64,000 nucleotides of DNA from Tetradesmus obliquus. Taxonomy: Eukaryota; Chlorophyta; Chlorophyceae; Sphaeropleales; Scenedesmaceae. Below are positions 1 to 9,129 of the stretch, in pieces (position 1 is the stretch's first letter; the number at the start of each line of letters is the position of its first letter). Under the pieces are notes generated by a model, which worked only from the letters and a program-made list of their open reading frames with translations, did no database searches and had not been told where the DNA came from. The translations under genes were made by a program, and so were the position numbers. Location of the stretch: positions 2,418,001 to 2,482,000 of the forward strand of contig CP126196.1 in NCBI GenBank assembly GCA_030272155.1. The letters run 5' to 3'.

Positions 1-12
1 CTGTGCCTGCAG

Positions 13-81
13 GTGTGCAGCAAGACGCTGGAGAAGAGCAAACCCATGAAGTGGCTTGTGCAGCAGTGCGGGGTGGCATAG
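13..81 (+). CDS. 3' terminal exon of an unidentified gene (partial)
   Basis: A CAG acceptor at 10-12 is followed by 22 open codons and a TAG at 79-81. The peptide begins VCSKTLEKSKPMKW and ends QQCGVA. It reads as the last coding exon of a gene whose body lies outside the window to the left. I do not recognise the family; the fragment is short, polar and lysine-rich. Support comes only from the acceptor, the open frame and the position, so it could also be chance. Confidence 0.35.
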   Translation: MCSKTLEKSKPMKWLVQQCGVA

Positions 82-756
82 AACTACATTTGGCATAGTT
101 CCTCGCAATCTATGATACAGTCCCTGCATGTTGAAGCAGTACTTTTTGTCACAAGACGCAGTGCAGCTGTAGACATGCTTAGCTCCTGCCCGGTGATCCA
201 GCCTGGCAGGCTGGGTGCAGGATCAGCAGCAGCGGGTGCAAGGCGCGTGCTGACTCATAATTTTAATCTGTGATCGCTTTGTTGCTGTAATGCGGAAGGA
301 GCCATGTAGCCAGCTGTCATCGCTGTCCCTGATGCTGTCAAATTCTGGTTACACTGTGTGACGCCAGAGAGCGCTTATGATTCAAACGTTGCAGGTCCGC
401 GCGACCTTCACATACATCCTCCAACCATCATCAACACAGTTCAAACTTTAAAGGCGACCGCGCGGGCCTGTACTGCATATTGGGCGGAAGAAACCCTAGC
501 CCTGCCGGAAGTTAGATGCGGCATTAGATGGGGTGCGCAAACGCCCTGTGAAGGTCAGCGTTGTGCTGTTGGCCAATGAACTGCACAACAAAGCGGGCAA
601 AACACACGCCACCAATCCTCTACCACTACTACGCACACTGGCACTGCCAGGCGAACAGCGGCATCTGCGCGAGCGGTGGCACCGCTCTCAGGACGCACTT
701 AATAGTTTTTTTGCTTTGATCGAGTTGAGCTTATCAAAATTAGGCACAGCTTAAGC
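82..756. other. Intergenic region upstream of the kinase gene
   Basis: No exon with a convincing acceptor, donor and family motif was found on either strand. It should contain the 3' end of the gene on the left and the promoter/5' leader of the kinase whose ATG is at 757. The short open frames here overlap one another in different frames and look like noise. Confidence 0.5.
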
Positions 757-3278
757 ATGGGAGCCTGCTTGTCGTGCGGAAGCCACAGAGAGGTGGCACC
801 TGCACCTGAAGCCCCGCACCGAGCTGGGCACAGCGTGTTTGGCAAGGAGACCGAAGATGTACATGCAGTGTAAGCTGCAGCCCGCTTGCTGGTACCTGCA
901 TGGCTGCTTAGCAGGCACAGCTTGCAGGATCATGCGCAGGGGCAGGGCCAGTGAAGAGCAGCCTGCTGCATCCAATGCAATGCTGCGTTGACAGAGGATG
1001 CAGAGGCCAGTCTGGTGCTACGCCTTAGACCACCACTGCAGAATGCATTTACATTTGACGTGTGAAGCCTGAAGTGAGGTTGTGCAATCACACATGCCAC
1101 CAGTTCTAGTGCACAAAGCTGCCCTAACGCATCAGCCCGTTGAATGTGCTGCATGTCTTCTGCTGCTGACTTGCTGCAGCTACGAATTTGGCAAGTTTCT
1201 GGGCAGGGGCCGCTTTGGAAGCACCCGCGTTGTCACTAACACAGCCATAGGCGAGCAGCTGGCCTGCAAGTCCATTGCCAAGCACAAGCTGCTAAAAGAG
1301 CAGGAGCTGCTGCAGGAAATTCAGATCATGCAGCACCTTGCAGGACACCCCAATGTGGTGCAGCTGCGCAGTGTGCATGAAGATGCGGCCAGTGTGCACC
1401 TGGTGATGGAGCTGTGCAGAGGAGGAGAGCTGGCTGATGTCATCCTGCAGCGCAAGCAGCAGTTTGCAGAGAGCGAGGCAGCAGCAATCATGCGGACGAT
1501 CGCTGAGGTGAGCTCAGAGGTCTGAATGAGACGCCGTGGCGTGAGTGTGGCAAGTCTTGGAGGTGGACCGCTTTGCACTTGGATTATTGCAGCTGGAGTG
1601 CATGTTGTTCTTGCACTGCCTGGTGTACTGCATAAAGCACAGCGCATTGTGCTGCACAACACACTGCATGATGTACTGCGAATTGTACTGCGATGTACTG
1701 CACTGCAACTCATACTGCATTGCATGATGTACTGCAGGCTGTCGCACACTGCCACGCCAGCAGTGTCGTCCACAGGGACATCAAGCCCGAGAACTTCCTG
1801 CTCCTCAACAGCAGCGAGCCGGCAGCGCTGCAGCTGGCAGACTTTGGGCTGTCTGCCTTTGTCAGTGAGGGGCAGCGCCTCAGTGACGTGGTGGGCTCGG
1901 ATTACTACATGGCTCCCGAGGTAGGTGCAGGCGCTGATGATGCCACACAACACCTTCATTGATGATAATTGAGCTGACTGTTGCTTGTCCCATTGCACGC
2001 CTTTAGCTAACATGCTAATGGGAGTACTGTTCTTGGATGCCAGCGCCTCAGTGATGTGGTGGGCTCTGATTACTACATGGCTCCTGAGGTAGGCAGCAGC
2101 ATTCTCGACTCAGGAGAGGAGCTAGATTGTGCCACAGCTTGCTATTTATCTGAGAGGAACTCAGTGATGTGGTGGTCTCAGATTACTTCATGGCTCCAGA
2201 GGCAGGTGCAGGCACTGATGATGCCAGACAACACCCCTCCTGATGCAAATGAGCTCACTGACCGTCCCATTGCATGCTGTAAGCATTTGAAATGCTGAAA
2301 ATCATTGTGCTTGGATGCCAGCGCCCTAGTGACGTGGTGGGCTCAGACTACTGCATGGCCCCAGAGGTAGGCAACAGTAATTTCGACGCAGGAGAGGAGC
2401 TTGGTTGGTGCCACAGCATGATATTAATTACCTGAGAGGGGCTAGGAACATCTCTCTGGCCGCGCGCTCGCGGATTGAGAGATGGATTGTCTTGTAAGCC
2501 TGGCCACAGAGATGTCGATGCTGCTCTCTCAACCCTACCCCCAACAGTGCGCTACCGCTGACCACTCTGGCCATTGGTGCACCATCCTGCTGCAGGTGCA
2601 TGCCCGCAGCTATGGCCGTGAGGCAGATATGTGGAGCTGCGGCGTCATTCTGTACCTGCTGCTGAGCGGCTCGCTGCCATTCATTGGCGCTACACAGCAG
2701 GAGGTCAAGGAGGCTGTGAGGGAGGGCGATTATGAGCTGGAGAGAGGAGTGTGGAAGGATGTGTCTGAACATGCCAAGGTGCGGAAAAAACGAGGCGGTT
2801 GGTTGGCACACAGCATGAGATGGAGCCCCCTGAAGATGCACCACTCAGCTTTGCCGTCAGACTTTGGGGGCCTACTGATGAGGCTGCATGTGAGGGGATG
2901 TTGAGAGGGGAAGTGTGCCGCAAAATATGTGTGCCAAGTAGGAGGTGCAGCGTGCACATGTCCAGACAGGCCAGCTAGTTGGCGCTGTGATCTGTCTGCA
3001 CTGCAGCTGCTGCTGCTGCCACTGATTCTGGAGATGTGTGTGAGGATGCTTGCGCGCAACCTCGCCTCAACAACCAAGCAAGCAGCAAAGGCAGTCTGGC
3101 ACACTTCTGATGTTGACTTACAGCCTGTACATGCGCCCTGCGCTGCTTGCAGGACTGTGTGCGCCGCATGCTGCATGTCGATCCTGCGCAGCGTGCTACA
3201 GCGCAGGAGGTGCTGAGCCACCCCTGGCTGCAAGGCATGGCACGGCAACAGTCAGCAGACTGCTGGGTCACGGTGTGA
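757..3278 (+). CDS. CDPK/CaMK-type Ser/Thr protein kinase, putatively N-myristoylated, no EF-hands seen
   Basis: Five exons join in phase: 757-869, 1180-1507, 1738-1920, 2596-2778, 3153-3278 (310 aa). The protein starts MGACLSCGS, a classic N-myristoylation/palmitoylation start, so membrane anchoring is likely. Kinase motifs follow in order: glycine loop LGRGRFG, ATP-binding lysine in ACKSIAKHK, catalytic HRDIKPEN, DFGLS, activation-loop end GSDYYMAPE, subdomain IX DMWSCGVILY, and the closing AQRATAQEVLSHPWL. This is the CDPK/CRK group. Calcium-dependent kinases normally continue into an autoinhibitory helix and EF-hands; here the frame stops about 15 residues after HPWL. The gene is therefore either an EF-hand-less relative or the last exon continues through an intron I missed. 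Introns 1 and 3 carry repeats: TGTACTGC-rich sequence before the exon 3 acceptor, and four copies of the exon 3 end after it. Confidence 0.85.
1889..2440 (+). repeat. Tandem A-B-A-B echoes of kinase exon 3 3' end plus donor
   Basis: The functional exon end encoding VVGSDYYMAPE and its GT donor (about 1880-1925) recurs at about 2044-2095, 2160-2207 and 2322-2372. Following intron sequence shows two types. Copies 1 and 3 are followed by a gcaggcgctgatgatgcc-like stretch, copies 2 and 4 by a caggagaggagct-like stretch. Shared-motif starts are 1891, 2059, 2172 and 2337, so copy 1 to 3 and copy 2 to 4 are both about 280 bp apart. Echo copies have lost coding constraint. All lie downstream of the real exon. 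Confidence 0.85.
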
Positions 3279-3356
3279 CACGTCCCACACCTGTGTGGTG
3301 GCCACACTACCAATGGCCTGCATAGCGCACCGAAACGCATGCAGCACTTGCGCAGC

Positions 3357-3475
3357 TGCTGAGCCACCCCTGGCTCCCAGCTGCAGATGGCCAGCAGTCA
3401 GCAGCAGACTGCTGGGTGGTGGTGTGACCAGGGTGTGGTGGTCACACTGGCTTTGGTTACACTGGCGATGGCAGG
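3357..3475 (+). repeat. Echo of the kinase terminal exon
   Basis: Sequence starting gagccacccctggct at 3359 duplicates the exon 5 segment at 3217, including the following CAGCAGACTGCTGGGT part and the tgtggtggtcacactgg flank (second copy around 3435-3460). It lies downstream of the stop codon and is diverged. Confidence 0.75.
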
Positions 3476-5328
3476 ACTGTCGTGCTGCGTTGGGAGTGCA
3501 GCAAATTGGCGACCAGCGACAGCCAGCCACCACGTAGTGAAGGTCGTGCCAGCAGCAGTAGGACCAGGAGAAAGCAGCCTGCTAAGAAGCAGCAGCCTGC
3601 TCAGGCGGCAGCAGCCTGCCACGCAGCAGCAGCCTGCCGGGCAACAGCTGCATGCTGAGGCGGCCTCAGGCAGCTGCTGAAGCGGCCTCAAACAGCAGCT
3701 GATTGTTGGTGCCTGCAGAGAAGAGCACCCAAGCCACTGGCAAACCGCCTGGCTGTCAGCACACAGGTGAGCTGCGCTGGGCATGCTATTGCGATAAGTC
3801 GTGCGCAGTCACGCATTCATTCTAATGCAGACTGTTGGGCTTGATTACGGTGCTGCACCAGTTGTACAGCAAAAATGGGTGTTGCATGCCCAGGCCTGGT
3901 GCATCCTGCTGGAACATTGTGCTTAGAGCATCACCAGCTCTGAAAAGAGCAGCAGTGTTGAAAGCCCTTGTGCATGAAGAGTCAGGCCAGGCTGGTGCTG
4001 TGCAGCAGCTGCCAGTGCAGTGCAGTGCAGGCCTCGTTCTACAGTGCGCTTTGTCTTATGTGTGGTGCTCCTGTCACTTTGGGTGACAGCCGTTGCTACT
4101 ATCTAGCTTGTGAAACTGTGGCTGACATCGTGCACTGCCGTGCTGTCTTGCCTGCTGCTGCATGTGCTTTCTATCTACCAGGGCAGCAGGCAGCGCTTGC
4201 TGGCTGATGTCCCCAACAGCTGGAGCTGCTTCTTCATGTGTGGCTGCTAGCATGACCAAGCTTGACTGGTGCAAATGCTTTTGACAGGTCGAGCAGGCGT
4301 GTTGCAGTACTGGTGATTGGTGACGGAGACCAACGAATGAGCTGATCAGTACACTTCAAGGTTTGGTTTTGGCTGTCATAACAGCTACAGCAGCAACACA
4401 ACACAAATGGTGACAAACCTTGTACCTGCCTGGCCTTGATGATTTGCATGGAACCTTATCATGCTTGGCGGCTGCCACAAATGCCTGCATTAATTGTTAT
4501 TCTGTACGTACATGTGCACACGTACTTCGCAGCTGCAGCGCTGCTCAAGCAACGATTTGAACCTTGGTTGAGGTGGCCGTTGCAACAACCAATCGGGGCA
4601 ACCAGCTGAACGTGTCATTTGATACTGCCACCAGTGGCAGAGATGAAGAACGATGCACAACACTTTGAAGAATTTGTGTGGTCACAAGCAAGTTACTATC
4701 TAAGGCCTACCAACATCGGCAAGGTTCAAGATATGTGCGATGCGTGCGGTTGATGTGTTGACAGAGAGTTTGCATATGGCATGTAAGCATGTGTGTTGTG
4801 CAGTTATGGCAGACCAAGTTCAGCATTGCCGTGACTCTGCAGTGCAGCACACAGGCCTTGGCACATGTGTCACAGCTACAAAGACCTGTGGCAGACGCCT
4901 GTGGCATGCAGAATCAAGCCACACTTGATGTGTCACACATGAACGAGTCGTTGAGCTGTGCGGTGTGATAATGTCCATACAAACAGGTTACTTTCTGCCA
5001 TGCAACAACCCATACTTTTTGCAACACATGTCACAGCCCACACGCCCATGGCTACCAGCACAGTTTGCTGCCTATGGTACTCGTGCAGCAGTGCACGACG
5101 CAGCCGCTATGACCGCTTTGCATGTCTTGCCGTCTGCATGATGCAATGCCCACAGCAACCACTGCTGCCCTGATCACTGCCAGCACAGCTGCAAGCACAG
5201 CTCGCTGCAAAGGTAGTGCTGTGCCACCACGACCAGTGCAGCAGCCACATAGGAGGCGTTGCCACTCACACCCTGCTGCCAGTATGCACATGACACAACC
5301 CCACAGCAGCCGCTGCGGCCTCTGCTTC

Positions 5329-5333
5329 TTACA
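5329..5333 (-). terminator. Candidate TGTAA poly(A) signal for the VTE6 gene
   Basis: TTACA on the + strand reads TGTAA on the VTE6 strand. It lies just beyond the outermost copy of the VTE6 terminal exon, so the transcript may run through the echo array. A 5-mer alone is weak evidence. Confidence 0.3.
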
Positions 5334-5340
5334 TTGGCCT

Positions 5341-5960
5341 CACAAGTAGTATTTAGCCAGCACGGCAAGCGCAGCAGCCATTGAGATCAGGATGACATTG
5401 ACCAGGTCGTTGTTCAGCCACTGTGCAGCAGACGCTGAGGTCTGCTGCTGGCCTCATGGGATGCCCACCACTGCTGCAAGGCTTCATAGGTAGTACTTGG
5501 CCAGCACGGCAAGCGCAGCCGCCACTGAGATCTGAATAACGTTGACCAGGTCGTTGTTCAGCCATTCCACCTTGCCCTGGATGACGTTGAGCTCAAAACC
5601 CTGTTAAGATGCAATTCTGCAGAGATCGCTGCCACCTCTGCTTCACACACGGCTCACAGCTAGTGATTGGCCAACACAGCCGGCTCAGCCGCCACTGAGA
5701 TCTGCTGTTGCCGTGCTGAACGCCCACAACAACAGCTGCTGCTGCGCCTCACAAGTAGTTTTTAGCCAGCACGGCCAGCGCAGCAGCTACTGAGATCTGA
5801 ATAACGTTGACCAGGTCGTTGTTCAGCCACTCCACCTTGCCCTGGATGACGTGGAGCTTTAACCCTGTTACCCGCACGACGAGATACTATAGAGATCGCC
5901 GCCGTCTCTGCTGCATACATGCACAGGTTGTACTTGGCTACCACGGCAAGCCCAACAGTG
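5341..5960 (-). repeat. Five echoes of the VTE6 terminal exon
   Basis: The C-terminal coding segment (WLNNDLVNV...LAKYYL, real copy 6005-6115) recurs on the same strand at about 5345-5425, 5487-5600, 5658-5705, 5756-5870 and 5925-5955. Identity falls from high (5345, 5487, 5756) to fragmentary (5658, 5925). All lie downstream of the real exon, inside the likely 3' UTR. The copies at 5345 and 5756 still encode most of the C-terminal helix, so alternative last exons cannot be excluded from sequence alone. Confidence 0.85.
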
Positions 5961-6004
5961 TTGTTGCCGTGCTGAACGCCCACAACAACAGCTGTTGCTG
6001 CGCC

Positions 6005-8791
6005 TCACAAGTAGTATTTGGCCAGCACAGCCAGAGCAGCTGCGACTGAGATCTGAATAACGTTGACCAGGTCGTTGTTCAGCCACTCCACCTTGCCCTG
6101 GATGACTGCACCCAGGTAGCTCTCAAACACGTTGGCCAGGAATGCTGCTGCGGTTACCAGCACAGCGTCGCTTGGAGTTGTCTGCGGCAGCAGGACGACA
6201 AGCAACAGCAGCAGGGTCAGCACATGCAGTTACAAAGTGTCCGGCCGAGTGTCCAGGACCAACCAGTGCCCCTTCCCCTCCCGTTATCTTAGCATCTGTC
6301 TGTCAACGCAACAAGGCGTCAACCCACCTTGTAGGCTGCAACCGCACATATCCTGCAAGACATACTTTTGCTTTACCAGTATAAACAAAGACGCATAGCT
6401 CAAGCACCGCCCCGTCACAATGCCATGGCCATGCCACAGCATCTTGACCTGGCCCATGGCTGTCACGACAGCAGCATGCACAGCAGCGCCAACATTCTGG
6501 CGCTCCATAGCCACAGCATCCTTACCTGGCCAATGGCTGTCGCAACGGCGGCGTACGCAGCGGCAGCGCCCAGGCCCGACATCGTGCCCTCCAGGCTCAC
6601 AGCCCCTTCAGTGCCACGTGGCACAAGCTTCAGGTTGGTGATGAGGTACGTGGTCTTGCCATACGCCTGCGGCATGAGTGAAACAAAAACAAGTAAAAAC
6701 AGTCAATGTGAGCAGCCAAACAAGTAAGGGCATTCGCAGTGCTTGCAGTGTTACGCGGCTTGTGTTGTGGTACATAACAGCTGCGCAGCCCCAGCTTGAG
6801 GTTGGTGATGGGGTACATGGTCTTGCCATACGTCTGCGGCATGAATAAGTAAGTGATTAAAAGTCTGATTATGTGTCTGCAATCTTCAATGTGGCTGGTG
6901 TTCTGGTATCTCGTGCAATGCTGCTGTGACATGCAGGCGCGCCAGCTGCTGCGGCTGCACGGTGGTGTGGGAGTATGCGCCTGGGCACAGAGAAAGTGCA
7001 GAGACTCAGCACCCCGCTTTTCTGCACACAGCACTCAGCTTTACAATCTGCAATGCAACAGTGTTCTGTAGCATATGCTTCGACATAGCGCAACACTCCT
7101 TCAGAATTTGGCAACCTCACCTTGCCGATTTCACTTGACACTGTGTCAGACAGCTTGCTGGTGAAGCTCGCCACAAAGCCGATCTGCCACAGGTCAAACT
7201 CGCCAGTTGCCAGCGCAGCAGCTGCACAGAATGCGCCCGCGGCGCCTGACCCCCACACACTGTTCTGCAAGAGGCAACACAAACCGCAGCATAACATTTG
7301 ATAAGCCGCCGATATGTACTGAAGATAGCAAGTATACAAGGCATCTGCAAGCGCGGAACGGCAAATAGATGCCGGTCTGCTGTGGCCAGAGCTGCTGTGC
7401 AAGCTGCTGCTGCATGCACGCCCTGGCACACATGGTGAGACAGGCAGCAGCCATGGCTTGTGCAGCACACACAGCATCGCCTGAATGCAAAGTCGTGCTC
7501 ATTGTCACACCGTCCTCATGCCTCATGCAAACAGCGCTCTGTGTCCAGGCTTCAAGCACGCCACTCACTGGTCCCCTCCTGCCTGAGTTTGCTTCTGCTA
7601 TGCCCTCCTTCTGCTTCTGTTGCAGCTTCACTTTTGTGACCTGCAGCAGAAACAGCAATACTACACATCATCAGCTTGTGATGCAGCTACAACACCCGGT
7701 GGTGGTGCGCTGTTAGGCCATCTGCAGGACTGTGCACTGATGCTGTGTGCTGCTGGTACTGGTGGTGCTGAAGCTGCTGCTGCTGCTGCTGCTGCTGCTG
7801 CGTTGATATCAAGTGCACTTTGCAGCATGCACAGCTGCTACATGTGCCACTCAATGCAGTGCAGTGCAACAGCATGCTAAGTGTGTCTCATGTACAAGCT
7901 GTCTGATGTCAATGCTTTTGCTGCTGATGCTGCTGCTGATGCTGCTGCTGCCACGCAAGGCAGTGTGAAAGCCATCCATCAAACTCTTCCCTACGGACCA
8001 TTCAGCCTCACCGCAGTGCCAAATATGAAATACAGGCACAGCAGAGAGAAGCTGCCGGCCCCAAAGGCCCCATACAGCAGCGTCCCAAGCGCAAATGCAT
8101 TCACTATCCCTGAGGGTGTCAGGCCTTTCTGCAGCACCCGCACGCCTGCTGTCATTACTAGGCCTGTTACTGCTGCACCCGTGGCGAGGCCGGGGTGTGC
8201 TGCTCCTGCTGATTCAACCAAGGCCTGCAGAACGCACAGAAGTTGATGAGGCAGGGTGTTTGGATGGTTACTGCAGGTTGTAAGGGTCAGTACCGAGTGG
8301 CAGTGTTTAGTCGTTGGGTTGATGGGCTTTGCCTGCAATGCATGTTGGTCAGGCACGTCATTGACGATGAACCACAGCACATGGGACAGTGACAGACAGC
8401 TGAGTAGAAGAGAAGCTGGCGACTGACGGCTAAGTTGCAGCGCATGCTTCGCATGCGTACCCACTCTTTGCACATGAATGCAGCAACTACATGTGTAAGC
8501 AGGCGGTTTGTGCACAGCCATATGCTTGCGCGGTACTGCTGAGGTGCTTGCTGTCCTTGCACAACTGCTGGAACGGTAAGCAGAGCATATGCTGCGCGCT
8601 GTATGTGGTCAATGCTGTCATTTCAGTTGTCACACCTGTAAGCCATCTGGCACCGCTACTGCTTGAGCAGTGTGCTGTGGTTGTCTTCTGCTGCGTGCCC
8701 TCTGTGCTAGTTGCAGCTGAGGGGGTGGTACTGAAACTGCTCGAGAGCAGCTGCGACTCCCAAGCTGCGCATTAGGTCTACACTGAAGCAT
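6005..8791 (-). CDS. VTE6: Phytyl-phosphate kinase-like protein (DUF92/TMEM19 family, VTE6)
   Basis: Six exons on the minus strand: 8791-8636, 8224-8012, 7640-7569, 7264-7121, 6666-6526, 6181-6005 (300 aa, all phase 0). Exon 1 is Arg/Ser/Gln-rich and reads as a plastid transit peptide. The body is hydrophobic and carries family landmarks: LTPSGIVNAFALG, VTKVKLQQK, GRRGP, SVWGSGAAGA, SDTVSSEIGK, PRGTEGAVSLEGT, ESYLGAVIQG and WLNNDLVN. In plants VTE6 phosphorylates phytyl phosphate to phytyl diphosphate in the chloroplast envelope, linking chlorophyll breakdown to tocopherol and phylloquinone synthesis. Length matches the family (about 300-330 aa). A GTG at 8824 is in frame upstream, but ATG 8791 is the sensible start. 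The gene diverges from the rhodanese gene. Confidence 0.9.
6426..6482 (-). repeat. Downstream echo of VTE6 exon 5 3' end
   Basis: Reads AAVHAAVVTAMGQ followed by a GTCAAG donor remnant on the minus strand, matching AAAYAAVATAIGQ plus GTAAGG at the end of exon 5 (6526-6666). It lies downstream of the exon in transcript direction. Confidence 0.75.
6783..6842 (-). repeat. Upstream echo of VTE6 exon 5 5' end
   Basis: Acceptor-like sequence plus TYGKTMYPITNLKLG on the minus strand matches the start of exon 5 (AYGKTTYLITNLKLV). It lies upstream in transcript direction, so this exon has a 5' echo before it and a 3' echo after it. Confidence 0.8.
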
Positions 8792-9129
8792 TGTTGTGAC
8801 TTGCACAGCCTTGCAGATCAACACGTGAACCTTGATCGAAGAGAGTTTTCACAGCACCGGTCAGAAGCAACTGCTGATCTCCGGTGTGTGTGCAATATGC
8901 AGCCTGCGTTATACAGTCAGCGATCTTAGAAACAAGTCTGACAGCATTGAAGCCGCTCAATCGTTGAGAGAGGTTGCCCCGGAACTCTGTGACTAAGTGG
9001 GGTTTGGCGTGACAAGTGCTGCGTGCAGTTCGGTGCCCCAGAACAAAGATCCCTGGCAGATAAGCATTTTCGTGTTGTGTGTCAAGCGTTTGGCCATTTT
9101 CATACAGCCGGTCCGCTCCGTTTGACACC
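8792..9129. promoter_or_regulatory. Short divergent promoter between VTE6 and the rhodanese gene
   Basis: Only 338 bp separate the two start codons (VTE6 ATG at 8791 on minus, rhodanese ATG at 9130 on plus). Both products are predicted plastid proteins, so a shared bidirectional promoter is plausible. I see no clear TATA box or known element. Confidence 0.5.

Larger units (their letters stand above)
3279..5340. other. Intergenic / probable 3' UTR region between convergent genes
   Basis: No exon is supported apart from the kinase echo. The left part is T/G-rich on the + strand, as expected for 3' UTR of the rightward kinase. From about 4.9 kb the + strand becomes A/C-rich, as expected for 3' UTR of the leftward VTE6 gene. 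A possible short exon with GT donor near 3719-3768 could extend the kinase but has no family match. Confidence 0.45.

Noticed and set aside
4550-4600. tRNA-like GGTTCAAATCG on the minus strand
   Set aside because: No cloverleaf could be formed with the neighbouring sequence.
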